Source: Arenibacter hampyeongensis
GTDB lineage: Bacteria > Bacteroidota > Bacteroidia > Flavobacteriales > Flavobacteriaceae
Assembly (NCBI RefSeq): GCF_002909255.1
Contig: NZ_PIOB01000005.1
Location: 124,001 to 188,000 of the forward strand
Reading direction: 5' to 3'
DNA: 64,000 nt
Below the pieces are notes generated by a model. That model did no database searches, was not told the DNA's origin, and was given only the letters and a program-made list of their open reading frames with translations. Below, one piece after another: positions 36,250 through 45,504 of this stretch. The position numbers and the translations under genes are program-made. The stretch's first letter is position 1; every line of letters starts with the position of its first letter.

Positions 36250-38109
36250 ATGAAAACAAAAAGACTTACGGTGGCCCAGGCCACAATTGAATATCTTAAG
36301 AACCAATATGTAGAACGCGATGGCGTTCAGAACAAATTTTTTGCCGGTTGTTTCGGAATTTTAGGGCATGGGAACGTAGCGGGAATAGGACAGGCACTGC
36401 ATCAGAATCTGGATTTTCCATATTATGTGGCCAGGAACGAGCAGGGAATGGTGCATGCTGCGGCGGCCTTTGCCAAAGTAAAAAATAGATTACAAACCTT
36501 TGTCTGTACTTCCTCTATAGGGCCCGGAGCTACCAATATGCTTACCGGCGCTGCGGCAGCCACTATTAATAGGATTCCTATCCTTTTGATTCCTGGTGAC
36601 ATATTTGCCACAAGACAGGTTGCGCCGGTATTGCAGCAATTGGAATCCAATGTTACCCAGGATATATCGGTCAATGATTGTTTTAAGCCCGTTTCCAAAT
36701 ATTGGGACAGAATAAATAGGCCGGAACAATTGATTACCTCCTTGCCCGAAGTAATGCGGGTACTAACTTCACAGGCAGAAACAGGAACTGTTACCTTGTG
36801 CATTCCACAGGATGTTCAGGCGGAAGCCTTTGATTTTCCAGTAGAAATGTTCCAAAAAAGAGTTTGGCATATAGGTAGGACCATGCCAGATCAAACGTTA
36901 TTGGCAAGGGCAATTGGACAAATCAAAGAAAGTAAAAGACCAATGATCATTGCCGGGGGTGGTGCTATTTATAGCGATGCCACGGCAATTTTAAAAAAAT
37001 TGGTCAATAGAACGGGGGTTCCCGTTGCGGAAACCTTTGCGGGAAAGGGCGCCTTGGATTACAACGAACCACAGAACCTGGGAGCAGCTGGTGTAACAGG
37101 AACACCTGGGGCCATAGAGATAGCAAAAGAGGCCGATCTGGTCATTGGGGTCGGCACAAGATATAGTGATTTTACTACCATATCCAAATCCGCATTTCAA
37201 GATCCCAATGTCCGTTTTATCAATATAAATATAACGGAATTCGATTCCTTTAAACATGGAGCACTTCCTTTGGTAGGGGATGCCAAGGCCATATTGGAAA
37301 CTTTGGACAAAGAGCTGTCCAATTTTAAAGTAAGCGCGGATTATAGTGGGAAAGTAGAAAACTTTAATAAGAGTTGGGATCAATTTGTAGCGGATATCTA
37401 TGCCGAAAAGAATGAAGTGCCCGCATTTCAAGGGGAAGTGATCGGAGCTGTAAATTCATTTTCGAACCCAGAGGATATAGTACTTTGCGCCGCAGGTAGC
37501 CTGCCCGGAGACCTTCATAAATTGTGGAGGACCAGAAACCCCAAGGGCTTCCATCTGGAATACGGGTATTCTTGCATGGGTTATGAGATAGCCGGTGGAT
37601 TGGGTGCTAAAATGGCACGGCCCGAAAGTGAGATATATGTAATGGTGGGCGATGGTAGTTACCTAATGATGTCCCAAGAAATCGTGACCTCAATTCAAGA
37701 AAAACAGAAACTGACAATTATTTTATTGAACAACGATGGCTATTCCAGTATTGGAAGCTTGTCCAGTTCTCTTGGAAGCGAAGGTTTTGGAACCTATTAT
37801 AGGTACAGAAATGAGGACACCGATCAATTGGACGGAGGATTATTGCCTATAGATTATGCGGCCAATGCCGCGAGTATGGGGGCACATGTGATTAAAGTGA
37901 AAAATGTAAAGGAATTAAATGCAGCCCTTGAAAAGGCAAAAACCATAGACAAGACCACGGTAATCTATATTGAGGTGGACCGTAAAAAAGCTGTCCCAGG
38001 ATTTGCCTGGTGGGATGTAGCGGTAGCCGAAGTGTCAGAGAAAAGTGGCGTCAAAAAATCTTTGGAAACCTATAGGGAAAATAAGAAAACCCAAAAATAT
38101 TATTTATAG
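36250..38109 (+). CDS. iolD: 3D-(3,5/4)-trihydroxycyclohexane-1,2-dione acylhydrolase
   Basis: A 619-residue thiamin-diphosphate enzyme that opens the ring of the inosose dehydration product to give 5-deoxy-glucuronate. The order of domains is PYR (about 1-190, with the activating glutamate in YVARNEQGMVHAA), a central domain (about 215-350) and PP (about 390-580). The PP domain carries the cofactor motif GDGSYLMMSQ and NNDGYSSIG. The length is normal for IolD. It lies 11 bases after iolC and 19 before the transporter gene. Confidence 0.94.
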   Translation: MKTKRLTVAQATIEYLKNQYVERDGVQNKFFAGCFGILGHGNVAGIGQALHQNLDFPYYVARNEQGMVHAAAAFAKVKNRLQTFVCTSSIGPGATNMLTGAAAATINRIPILLIPGDIFATRQVAPVLQQLESNVTQDISVNDCFKPVSKYWDRINRPEQLITSLPEVMRVLTSQAETGTVTLCIPQDVQAEAFDFPVEMFQKRVWHIGRTMPDQTLLARAIGQIKESKRPMIIAGGGAIYSDATAILKKLVNRTGVPVAETFAGKGALDYNEPQNLGAAGVTGTPGAIEIAKEADLVIGVGTRYSDFTTISKSAFQDPNVRFININITEFDSFKHGALPLVGDAKAILETLDKELSNFKVSADYSGKVENFNKSWDQFVADIYAEKNEVPAFQGEVIGAVNSFSNPEDIVLCAAGSLPGDLHKLWRTRNPKGFHLEYGYSCMGYEIAGGLGAKMARPESEIYVMVGDGSYLMMSQEIVTSIQEKQKLTIILLNNDGYSSIGSLSSSLGSEGFGTYYRYRNEDTDQLDGGLLPIDYAANAASMGAHVIKVKNVKELNAALEKAKTIDKTTVIYIEVDRKKAVPGFAWWDVAVAEVSEKSGVKKSLETYRENKKTQKYYL

Positions 38110-38128
38110 ACCATAACCAACCAGCCTT

Positions 38129-39727
38129 ATGAATTCCGAACTCATTATTATTTTAACGTCTTTCCTTATTTTTACTGGAGGGGTTGCCTTTTTTACTTGG
38201 TACAGTCTTAGAAAAACCAATTTAACATCCTCCGACGGCTATTTCTTGGGAGGTAGAAGTTTAACTGGAATCGTAATTGCGGGTTCCATGTTGCTGACCA
38301 ATATTTCCTCGGAACATCTTATTGGGATGAACGGCAATTCCTATGTCAATGGTTTTATTGTAATTGCCTGGGAGGTTACCTCTTCTATAGCCCTAGTAAT
38401 TGCCGCCATTTTTTTTGTTCCCAAATATTTAAAAATGGGACTGACCACTATACCACAGTTTCTGGAAAGTAGATTTGATGGGTTAACAAGGACTATGGTA
38501 GCCGCCATTCTGATCTTTTCATTTGTGGTTACTTTGTTGCCTATTGTGTTGTATTCTGGTGCAATAGGTATCGAAAGTTTGTTTGGTGTTTCGGAGGCTC
38601 TTGGGGTGAGTAAATCCGAAGGGCTATGGATAACAGTAGTCATTATTGGGGTCATAGGGTCCATATACGCCATATTTGGAGGTTTAAAGGCCGTGGCCTA
38701 TTCCGATACCATTAATGGATTTGGACTTTTATTGGGAGGTCTATTAATACCAATATTGGCGTTGATGGCCATAGGAGATAACAACATTTGGGACGGATTG
38801 GTAAAGGTATATGACTATGCCCCCGAGAAATTCAATGTGGTAGGGGCAAGGGACTCTGTATTGCCTTTTGAAGTTTTGTTTACGGGATTGATCATTAATC
38901 AGCTCTATTTCTGGGGAATGAACCAGACAATTATCCAAAGGGCTTTGGGGGCGAAAAATCTGAAGGAAGCCCAAAAGGGACTTTTAATAACCGGTCTTTT
39001 TAAGATCTTGATTCCCTTGATAATTGTGTTGCCCGGGGTAATTTGTTACTATTATTTTCAAGATACTTATTTTGACCAGCAAGACTCCGTGTACCCCCAA
39101 TTGGTTAAAAAAGTCTTACCTGTTTGGTTGATAGGCTTTTTTGCAGCCGTAATCATGGGAGCGGTATTGAGCACTTTTAATTCTGTTTTAAATTCTGTTG
39201 CTACCTTATTTAGTATGGACATTTATAAGAAACATATAGCCAAAAATGTAAGTGACACCAAATTGGTGAAGATTGGAAAAATAACCTCTGCCATATTAGC
39301 CATTATGGCCATTTTTGCCGCTCCAATGGTGGCCAATGCCTCAGATGGACTGTACCAATTGTTGCAAGAACTGAACGGAATATTTTTTATTCCAATTGCC
39401 TCCATTTTATTGGCGGGTTTCTTTATGAAAAAAGTCTCGGCAATGGGTGCTAAAGTGGCCCTGATTTTCGGACTAAGTTTTTATGTTTTTATGACTTGGG
39501 GCTATACCAGTCATGGCATTCATTTCGTACATTTATGGGGGATAGAATTCTTGTTGAACGTGGCCATAATGTATTCTGTATCCTACTTCTATCCAAATGA
39601 GAACAAGTACGAAATTACGGATGTCGGAGCAGTAAATCTGACTACCTGGAAATATACCATACCCATGTCCATTGGGTTATGCGCTGTTACTATTTTAATC
39701 TATGTTTTGCTCTGGAACAATCAGTAG
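38129..39727 (+). CDS. Sodium/solute symporter (SSS family), probable myo-inositol transporter
   Basis: A 532-residue polytopic inner-membrane protein with about 13-14 hydrophobic segments. Features of the SSS/SLC5 family include SSDGYFLGGRSLTG at 34-47, TTIPQFLESRF after the third segment, and IYAIFGGLKAVAYSDTINGF. It takes up its substrate with sodium. Position inside a complete iol operon, between iolD and iolA, makes myo-inositol the likely cargo. Some eukaryotic inositol carriers belong to the same superfamily. Substrate is inferred from context. Confidence 0.9.
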   Translation: MNSELIIILTSFLIFTGGVAFFTWYSLRKTNLTSSDGYFLGGRSLTGIVIAGSMLLTNISSEHLIGMNGNSYVNGFIVIAWEVTSSIALVIAAIFFVPKYLKMGLTTIPQFLESRFDGLTRTMVAAILIFSFVVTLLPIVLYSGAIGIESLFGVSEALGVSKSEGLWITVVIIGVIGSIYAIFGGLKAVAYSDTINGFGLLLGGLLIPILALMAIGDNNIWDGLVKVYDYAPEKFNVVGARDSVLPFEVLFTGLIINQLYFWGMNQTIIQRALGAKNLKEAQKGLLITGLFKILIPLIIVLPGVICYYYFQDTYFDQQDSVYPQLVKKVLPVWLIGFFAAVIMGAVLSTFNSVLNSVATLFSMDIYKKHIAKNVSDTKLVKIGKITSAILAIMAIFAAPMVANASDGLYQLLQELNGIFFIPIASILLAGFFMKKVSAMGAKVALIFGLSFYVFMTWGYTSHGIHFVHLWGIEFLLNVAIMYSVSYFYPNENKYEITDVGAVNLTTWKYTIPMSIGLCAVTILIYVLLWNNQ

Positions 39728-39763
39728 GAGCACTATAATCAAAAATATTAAATATTTAAAAAA

Positions 39764-41239
39764 ATGGAAATTCTAAAAAATTATATCGATGGTGTTTGGA
39801 CTCCAAGCACCTCAAAAGAAACAAAGGACATCGTAAACCCGGCCACGCAAGAGGTCTTGGCAAAGGTTCCCTATGGCAAGGGAACCCAAAAGGATGTTGA
39901 TTTGGCTGTTGAGGCAGCATCAAAGGCTTATAAGGAATGGAGCAAAGTTCCTGTGTTAAAAAGGGTACAGGTGCTGTATCGCTTAAAAACACTCATGGAG
40001 GAAAATACCGAGATACTCGCTGAGATTATTACCAAAGAGTCCGGCAAAACTTACGGGGAATCCGTGGGGGAAATTCAGCGTGCTATAGAAAATATCGAAG
40101 TGGCATGCGGAACGCCCATGCTTATGGCAGGTGATGTTATTGAAGATATTGCTACGGGAATAGACGAAATGATGATAAGGCAACCCTTAGGTGTGGCAGC
40201 TTGTATAACTCCGTTCAACTTTCCCAGTATGATCGTTTTCTGGTTCTTGCCCTATGCAATTGCTACGGGTAACGCTTTTGTAGTAAAACCTTCCGAGAAG
40301 GTGCCTTTGACCATGATGAAGATATTTGAGTTTTTAGATCAATTGGATATTCCAAAGGGTCTTGTAAGCTTAGTTCACGGCGGTAAGGATTCCGTAGATG
40401 CCATTCTGGAACACCCTTCCATTAAAGCAGTGAGTTTTGTGGGGAGTACTCCGGTAGCTAGATATATCTATTCCAAGGGCACGGCCAATGGTAAGCGGGT
40501 TCAGGCGCAAGGGGGAGCCAAAAATCCAGTGGTGGTACTGCCAGATGCGGATATAGAAATGTCTGCCAAAATAATAGCGGACTCCGTTTATGGTTGTGCA
40601 GGACAAAGATGTTTGGCGGCTTCCACAATTATAACTGTAGATGATCAAAAAAGACAGATTAAGGATGCCCTTTACGAAACCGTTAAATCCAGAACTACAG
40701 GTTATGGTTTGGATAGGGAGATAAATATGGGACCGGTAATTACTCCTGAAAGTAAGGCAAGAATTACGGGATTGATCCAAAAAGGAATTGATGAAGGGGC
40801 CAAAGTGCTTTTGGACGGACGAAATGCTTCCATTTCGGGATATGAGAAAGGAAACTTCCTGAACCCTACTATTTTGGAGGACGTGGCCCTGGATAAGGAA
40901 CTTATTGGAACTGAAATTTTTGGTCCCGTAATGAGTTTGATATCCATGAAGAATATAGATGATGCCCTGAAATTTGTAAATGGCGGGAATTATGGTAACA
41001 TGGCTTGTTTATTTACCGGTAGTGGTGCCAATGCCAGAAGGTTTAGAAATGAGGCCGATGCTGGAAATATTGGTATAAATATAGGGGTTGCTGCCCCAAT
41101 GGCCCAATTCCCGTTCAGTGGTTGGAAAGATAGCTTTTTTGGAGATTTGCACGGCCAAGGCAAGCATGCCATAGAATTCTTTACACAGACCAAGGTAATA
41201 ATAGAAAGATGGCCGAACATTTGGTCAAGAAAATTTTAA
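39764..41239 (+). CDS. iolA: Malonate/methylmalonate-semialdehyde dehydrogenase (acylating)
   Basis: A 491-residue CoA-acylating aldehyde dehydrogenase that turns malonate semialdehyde into acetyl-CoA and CO2 with NAD. Catalytic C283 lies in GCAGQRCLA. The general-base glutamate of ordinary aldehyde dehydrogenases is absent; the region reads QAQGGAKNPVVV, which is diagnostic for this family. The NAD-binding region includes FVGSTPVARY at 225-234. It could also serve valine breakdown, but its place in the operon supports the inositol role. It lies 36 bases after the transporter and 12 before iolE. Confidence 0.94.
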   Translation: MEILKNYIDGVWTPSTSKETKDIVNPATQEVLAKVPYGKGTQKDVDLAVEAASKAYKEWSKVPVLKRVQVLYRLKTLMEENTEILAEIITKESGKTYGESVGEIQRAIENIEVACGTPMLMAGDVIEDIATGIDEMMIRQPLGVAACITPFNFPSMIVFWFLPYAIATGNAFVVKPSEKVPLTMMKIFEFLDQLDIPKGLVSLVHGGKDSVDAILEHPSIKAVSFVGSTPVARYIYSKGTANGKRVQAQGGAKNPVVVLPDADIEMSAKIIADSVYGCAGQRCLAASTIITVDDQKRQIKDALYETVKSRTTGYGLDREINMGPVITPESKARITGLIQKGIDEGAKVLLDGRNASISGYEKGNFLNPTILEDVALDKELIGTEIFGPVMSLISMKNIDDALKFVNGGNYGNMACLFTGSGANARRFRNEADAGNIGINIGVAAPMAQFPFSGWKDSFFGDLHGQGKHAIEFFTQTKVIIERWPNIWSRKF

Positions 41240-41251
41240 TCAGAAAAAGGA

Positions 41252-42157
41252 ATGATGAAAATTGCTAATGCTCCTTGTTCATGGGGCGCCTTGGAATTTG
41301 ACCTGGAAGAAAAATCCGAAGAGATTGGCTTTGAACAGGTATTGGATGAAATTAAGGAAACAGGATATATTGGCACTGAACTGGGCGATTGGGGATACAT
41401 GCCCACCAACCCCGTCCAATTAAAAGCAGAATTGGATAACAGACACTTGGATCTGCTGGGAGCTTTTGTCCCAGTAGCTTTGGCCCAAGTGGACAATCAT
41501 GACAAGGGTGTTGTATCTGCCTTAAAAGTGGCCGAGCTTATGTTCAACGCCGGTTATAAGAATTCTTTTATTGTATTGGCCGATGACAATGGATCGGTTC
41601 CTGAACGCACCAAAAATGCCGGAAGAATTAAACCCGCTATGGGGCTTACGGATGAACAATGGAAAGTTTATGCTGCCGGAGCTGAAAAGATTGCAAGGGC
41701 TGTGAAGGATGCGTATGGTATAAGAACAGTGTTCCACCATCATTGCGCGGGTTATGTAGAAACCCCTGGGGAAATAGACAAGCTTATGACTTTGACCGAC
41801 CCGCAAATATTGGGATTGTGTTTGGATATGGGGCATTACGCCTTTGGTGGTGGAGATCCGGTCACTGCCCTAAAAAAGTTTGGGAATAGAATATGGCATG
41901 TTCATTTCAAGGATTATAGTCCCGAAGCGGCCCAGGCTTCGCAAAAGGTAAACGGGGATTACTTTGATGCCCTTAAAAGAGGGGTGTTTTGTGAACTGGG
42001 AAAAGGATCGGTAGATTTTCAATCCATTGTAAAAATATTGGAAGAAATGAAATACAACGATTGGATCGTTGTAGAACAGGATATTTTACCTGGTATGGGA
42101 AACCCAAAAATATGTGCACAGGCCAATAGGGATTATATAAAATCCTTGGGGCTTTAG
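41252..42157 (+). CDS. iolE: Inosose (2-keto-myo-inositol) dehydratase
   Basis: A 301-residue TIM-barrel protein of the xylose-isomerase-like fold that dehydrates 2-keto-myo-inositol. Typical IolE features are NAPCSWGALEFD at the start, GTELGDWGYMP at 49-59, VFHHHCAGYVETPGEID with metal-binding residues, LCLDMGHYAFGGGDP and VEQDIL near the end. Two adjacent ATG codons open the gene; either could be used. No iolI-type inosose isomerase is seen in the window. Confidence 0.92.
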   Translation: MMKIANAPCSWGALEFDLEEKSEEIGFEQVLDEIKETGYIGTELGDWGYMPTNPVQLKAELDNRHLDLLGAFVPVALAQVDNHDKGVVSALKVAELMFNAGYKNSFIVLADDNGSVPERTKNAGRIKPAMGLTDEQWKVYAAGAEKIARAVKDAYGIRTVFHHHCAGYVETPGEIDKLMTLTDPQILGLCLDMGHYAFGGGDPVTALKKFGNRIWHVHFKDYSPEAAQASQKVNGDYFDALKRGVFCELGKGSVDFQSIVKILEEMKYNDWIVVEQDILPGMGNPKICAQANRDYIKSLGL

Positions 42158-42200
42158 TTAATTGAATTTTCAGAAAACGATCATTAAGAAATATAAAACG

Positions 42201-43211
42201 ATGACAAAAGTTAGATTCGCCGTAGCAGGATTGGGAAGGATAGGAAAGATCCACTTGGAAAACTTACTTCAGATGGAACATGTGGAAGTAGTTGCAGTTA
42301 TGGACCCAATGGAAGAATGTAGACAATATGCAAAGGCAAAGAACATACCCCATATCACAAATTCTTATGAAGAGCTGTTGGCTGTTGCCCCTTTCGATTC
42401 TGTTGTGATTTGTTCCCCAACGGATACCCATGCCGATTATGTTGAAATGGCAGCGAATGCTGGTATCCATGTTTTCTGTGAAAAACCTTTGGACCTTTCC
42501 ATGCAACGGGTGGTTGAGGTGTTGAAAGTGGTAAAGAAGGCCAATATTAAGTTGATGTTAGGTTTTAACCGTAGGTTCGATAAAGAGTTTAGAAAGGTTC
42601 ATGAACTAGTAAAACAGGGTGCCGTAGGTGAGCCCCACTTGGTAAAAATTACAAGCCGAGATCCGGGTGCACCACCTGTAAGCTATATTGAAAAATCAGG
42701 AGGACTCTTCCTGGATATGACCATTCACGATTTTGATATGGCCCGCTTTGTTGTAGGCAAGGAAGTAGAGGAGGTATATGCCAAGGGAGCTGTTTTGGTG
42801 GATGCCGCCATAGGTAAGGCAGGGGATATTGACACCGCAGTTGTTACCTTGACCTATACAGACGGTACTATGGCTGTTATAGACAACAGTAGGGAGGCCG
42901 CATATGGTTACGACCAAAGAATAGAAGTATTTGGATCTAAGGGAATGGCACAGGCAGATAACAATTATGAAAACTCGCATCGCCTTTATACAAATAAGGG
43001 AATCCAAGGGGCACTTCCCCTTCATTTCTTCCTGGAGAGATATGCTGAAGCGTATAAAACGGAAATGGCCAGCTATGTAATGAGTTTAAAAAATGGCGAC
43101 GCCGTCCCTGTGGATGGAAATGATGGGTTGATGTCACTTCAAATTGGATTGGCGGCCATTAAGTCATTAAAGGAAAAAAGACCGGTGAAAATTGCCGAAA
43201 TAGGCAATTAG
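42201..43211 (+). CDS. iolG: Inositol 2-dehydrogenase (GFO/IDH/MocA family)
   Basis: A 336-residue NAD-dependent enzyme that oxidises myo-inositol to 2-keto-myo-inositol, the first catabolic step. I chose the ATG at 42201, which gives MTKVRFAVAGLGRIGKIH with the Rossmann glycines next to the N terminus. An upstream TTG would add 13 basic residues without support. Catalytic residues are K95 (CEKPLD), D172 and H176 (LDMTIHDFD), as in characterised inositol dehydrogenases. It is the last gene of the operon, 43 bases after iolE. No clear terminator follows. Confidence 0.93.
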   Translation: MTKVRFAVAGLGRIGKIHLENLLQMEHVEVVAVMDPMEECRQYAKAKNIPHITNSYEELLAVAPFDSVVICSPTDTHADYVEMAANAGIHVFCEKPLDLSMQRVVEVLKVVKKANIKLMLGFNRRFDKEFRKVHELVKQGAVGEPHLVKITSRDPGAPPVSYIEKSGGLFLDMTIHDFDMARFVVGKEVEEVYAKGAVLVDAAIGKAGDIDTAVVTLTYTDGTMAVIDNSREAAYGYDQRIEVFGSKGMAQADNNYENSHRLYTNKGIQGALPLHFFLERYAEAYKTEMASYVMSLKNGDAVPVDGNDGLMSLQIGLAAIKSLKEKRPVKIAEIGN

Positions 43212-43538
43212 ATTCCCAAAAATTATGAAGGCCCAAAATCAATATCGATTTAAGATTTAAGGAAACCCAATCTTTGGTAAAATTATAATAATTTGTTAAA
43301 TTGGGATGATATTAAAATTCCATCTATTTAAAATCTGCAATAAAAGTACGTAATATTGGATGTTTTTTTATGGAATTTATCAGAAGTAAAATTGATTGCA
43401 CCTAATATATAATTATAGCTTTAATAGAACGGCGATGAGGAAAAATTAGTTGAATCCGTAGGCCACATGCCATTGTAAAAAGTACAATTGCCATGGTAGG
43501 TTAAAAGGTTTAGCCTAGAGTTTAAATCCATTGATAAG
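43212..43538. other. 327-base intergenic region between iolG and the ECF sigma gene
   Basis: A+T-rich sequence with no convincing gene, terminator or palindrome. It presumably holds the promoter of the sigma/anti-sigma unit. Confidence 0.5.
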
Positions 43539-44123
43539 TTGAAAAAGAGTCAACCTAATGTCAACAATGATTTTTTTCTTTCCCTTTTGGAAAAGGGAGA
43601 GAAATGTGCATTTGAGACCTTGTTTAGACTTTACTACTCCAAACTTGTACAAATTGCCAAGGGATATTTAATTTACCACCAAGAGGCAGAAAGTATTGTC
43701 CAAAATGTATTTCTAAAAATTTGGGAAAATAAAGGGACACTTAAGGAAGTGACCAATATTAATAGTTACTTATATACCATGACCAAGAATTCATGCTTGG
43801 ACCAATTAAGGCATGAAAAGGTTAAAAGAAATTTCTTAGATCAACGTTTTCGAATTAAGTCTGAAATTCAATACCAATTCATTCAAGATGACGCGGCCTC
43901 CCTTTTGCTGGAAAATGAACTGGAAAGCAAAATTATTCAGAGCATAGAATTGTTACCGGAAAAGTGTAAAAATATTTTCAAAAAAAGTAGATTCGAGGGG
44001 TTGAAGCATGGTGAAATAGCCTCGCAGATGGGCATTTCACATAAGACCGTAGACAACCATATTGCAAATGCCCTAAGGCATATGAAGCTTCATTTACGGG
44101 AGTTTATTACCATTTCCCAATAA
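43539..44123 (+). CDS. ECF RNA polymerase sigma factor, FecI-like
   Basis: A 194-residue sigma-70 family protein of the Bacteroidota FecI-like type. Region 2 includes AFETLFRLYYSKLVQIAKGYL and NINSYLYTMTKNSCLDQLR. Region 4 is LLPEKCKNIFKKSRFEGLKHG followed by the helix-turn-helix GEIASQMGISHKTVDNHI. No ATG is available before the first conserved region, so the TTG at 43539 is the likely start. It is paired with the FecR gene 59 bases downstream and should direct transcription of the susC/susD genes at 45505-50618 when the receptor is occupied. Confidence 0.9.
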   Translation: MKKSQPNVNNDFFLSLLEKGEKCAFETLFRLYYSKLVQIAKGYLIYHQEAESIVQNVFLKIWENKGTLKEVTNINSYLYTMTKNSCLDQLRHEKVKRNFLDQRFRIKSEIQYQFIQDDAASLLLENELESKIIQSIELLPEKCKNIFKKSRFEGLKHGEIASQMGISHKTVDNHIANALRHMKLHLREFITISQ

Positions 44124-44182
44124 ATTTTTTAGTTAGTACTAGGTGTAAGTCCTTTTTGAATCGTCTTAATACTATACTTTGG

Positions 44183-45328
44183 ATGATGATGGATAAAAAA
44201 ATTTCCAATTACCTTAGGGGTACGGCTACTTCTACAGAAGTAGAGGAGGTTGAGGCTTGGATTACATCCAATGATCAAAATGCCAAGAAATTCTACTCTT
44301 TCAAAGCCAAATATATTGCTTCCACGATGGATGAAACGGAGGTAGATTTGAATTCTTTTTACCATACCAATATCAATTCCAAAAATTCAACTACCAAAAA
44401 TAAAGGTCGCGTTCTATTTACTATTTTGAAATCCGCTGCTGTTTTGGCACTTCTCGTAGGGGTAACGTATATTTTTAAGGACAATATTAATGATTCGGGT
44501 TCTACTCCAATAATATCCAAAGATGCCATTACCCTGCAATTGAGCGATGGAACTGTAGAAATTATTTCAGAGGATGGGACGGCCAGAGTTGTGGATTCTG
44601 AAGGCAACGTGCTAGGGTCTCAGCGAGGGTCACAGTTGGTTTATAAAACGAACGAAACTTCAAAAGAAGAATTGATCTATAATACCCTCACTGTTCCTTA
44701 TGGTAAAAGGTTTGATATAGTATTGTCCGATGGGACCCAAGTAATTCTAAACTCAGGAACATCCCTTAAGTATCCGGTACAATTTTTAGATGGGGATAAC
44801 AGACAAGTTTTTCTAAATGGGGAAGCTTTTTTTACTGTTGCCAAAGACTTGGCGAGTCCATTTATAGTTAATACCAACGAACTTAACGTAAGGGTGATGG
44901 GGACTAAATTTAACTTGTCCTCCTATCCTGAGGATCAATTTATCAATACCACACTTGTTGAGGGATCTGTCTTGGTTTATAATAGTAATGGCACCTTTGA
45001 TTCTTCCAAAGCTGCTCCATTGGAACCTGGGTATAAAGCGGAATGGAATAAATTCAATCAGCAAATTATGATTGAAGCGGCGGATATAGCAATGCATACC
45101 GATTGGCTGAATGGAAAAATTATATTGAGACATGTGCCCTTTAAGAACATAGTCAAAAAATTGGAACGACATTATAATGTGGAGATTACCAACAATAATC
45201 TAAAACTGGATGAGGAATTGTTTACGGCCAGTTTTGATATTGAAACCATTGATCAAGTTTTTAGAACTTTCAATGAGACCTACGAAATGGATTATAAGAT
45301 CAACAACAGACAAATAGTTATTAACTAA
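44183..45328 (+). CDS. FecR-family anti-sigma factor
   Basis: A 381-residue single-pass membrane regulator. Three ATG codons in a row (44183, 44186, 44189) open the gene; I prefer these to a TTG at 44156. The cytoplasmic N-terminal domain (KKISNYLRGTATSTEVEEVEAW) holds the sigma factor. One membrane segment lies near residues 80-100. The periplasmic FecR domain has VPYGKRFDIVLSDGTQVILNS and a DUF4974-type end, LRHVPFKNIVKKLERHYNV. It receives the signal from the STN domain of the SusC encoded downstream and releases the sigma factor. Confidence 0.92.
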   Translation: MMMDKKISNYLRGTATSTEVEEVEAWITSNDQNAKKFYSFKAKYIASTMDETEVDLNSFYHTNINSKNSTTKNKGRVLFTILKSAAVLALLVGVTYIFKDNINDSGSTPIISKDAITLQLSDGTVEIISEDGTARVVDSEGNVLGSQRGSQLVYKTNETSKEELIYNTLTVPYGKRFDIVLSDGTQVILNSGTSLKYPVQFLDGDNRQVFLNGEAFFTVAKDLASPFIVNTNELNVRVMGTKFNLSSYPEDQFINTTLVEGSVLVYNSNGTFDSSKAAPLEPGYKAEWNKFNQQIMIEAADIAMHTDWLNGKIILRHVPFKNIVKKLERHYNVEITNNNLKLDEELFTASFDIETIDQVFRTFNETYEMDYKINNRQIVIN

Positions 45329-45433
45329 TAAACCAGCGGCCAATGAATTGAACCTTCTTAAATTTAAATAAATCACAGTATTAGCTTAAACGCTTAAATT
45401 ATTATTTTAATCAGGGCATAAGGGCAAAAAAAA

Positions 45434-45461
45434 ATCGGAAAGTGCGCCAACACTCCCCGAT
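45434..45461 (+). other. Leader hairpin before the STN-type susC
   Basis: ATCGG/CCGAT and AGTG/CACT form a two-part stem with an AA/CC internal loop and a CGCCAA apical loop. It ends 43 bases before the susC start. No T-run follows, so it is not a simple terminator; it may affect stability or translation of the susC message. It could be chance. Confidence 0.35.
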
Positions 45462-45504
45462 AGAACGTGATTAAATTAATTAACCACTAACACACTACAA
45501 AAAT

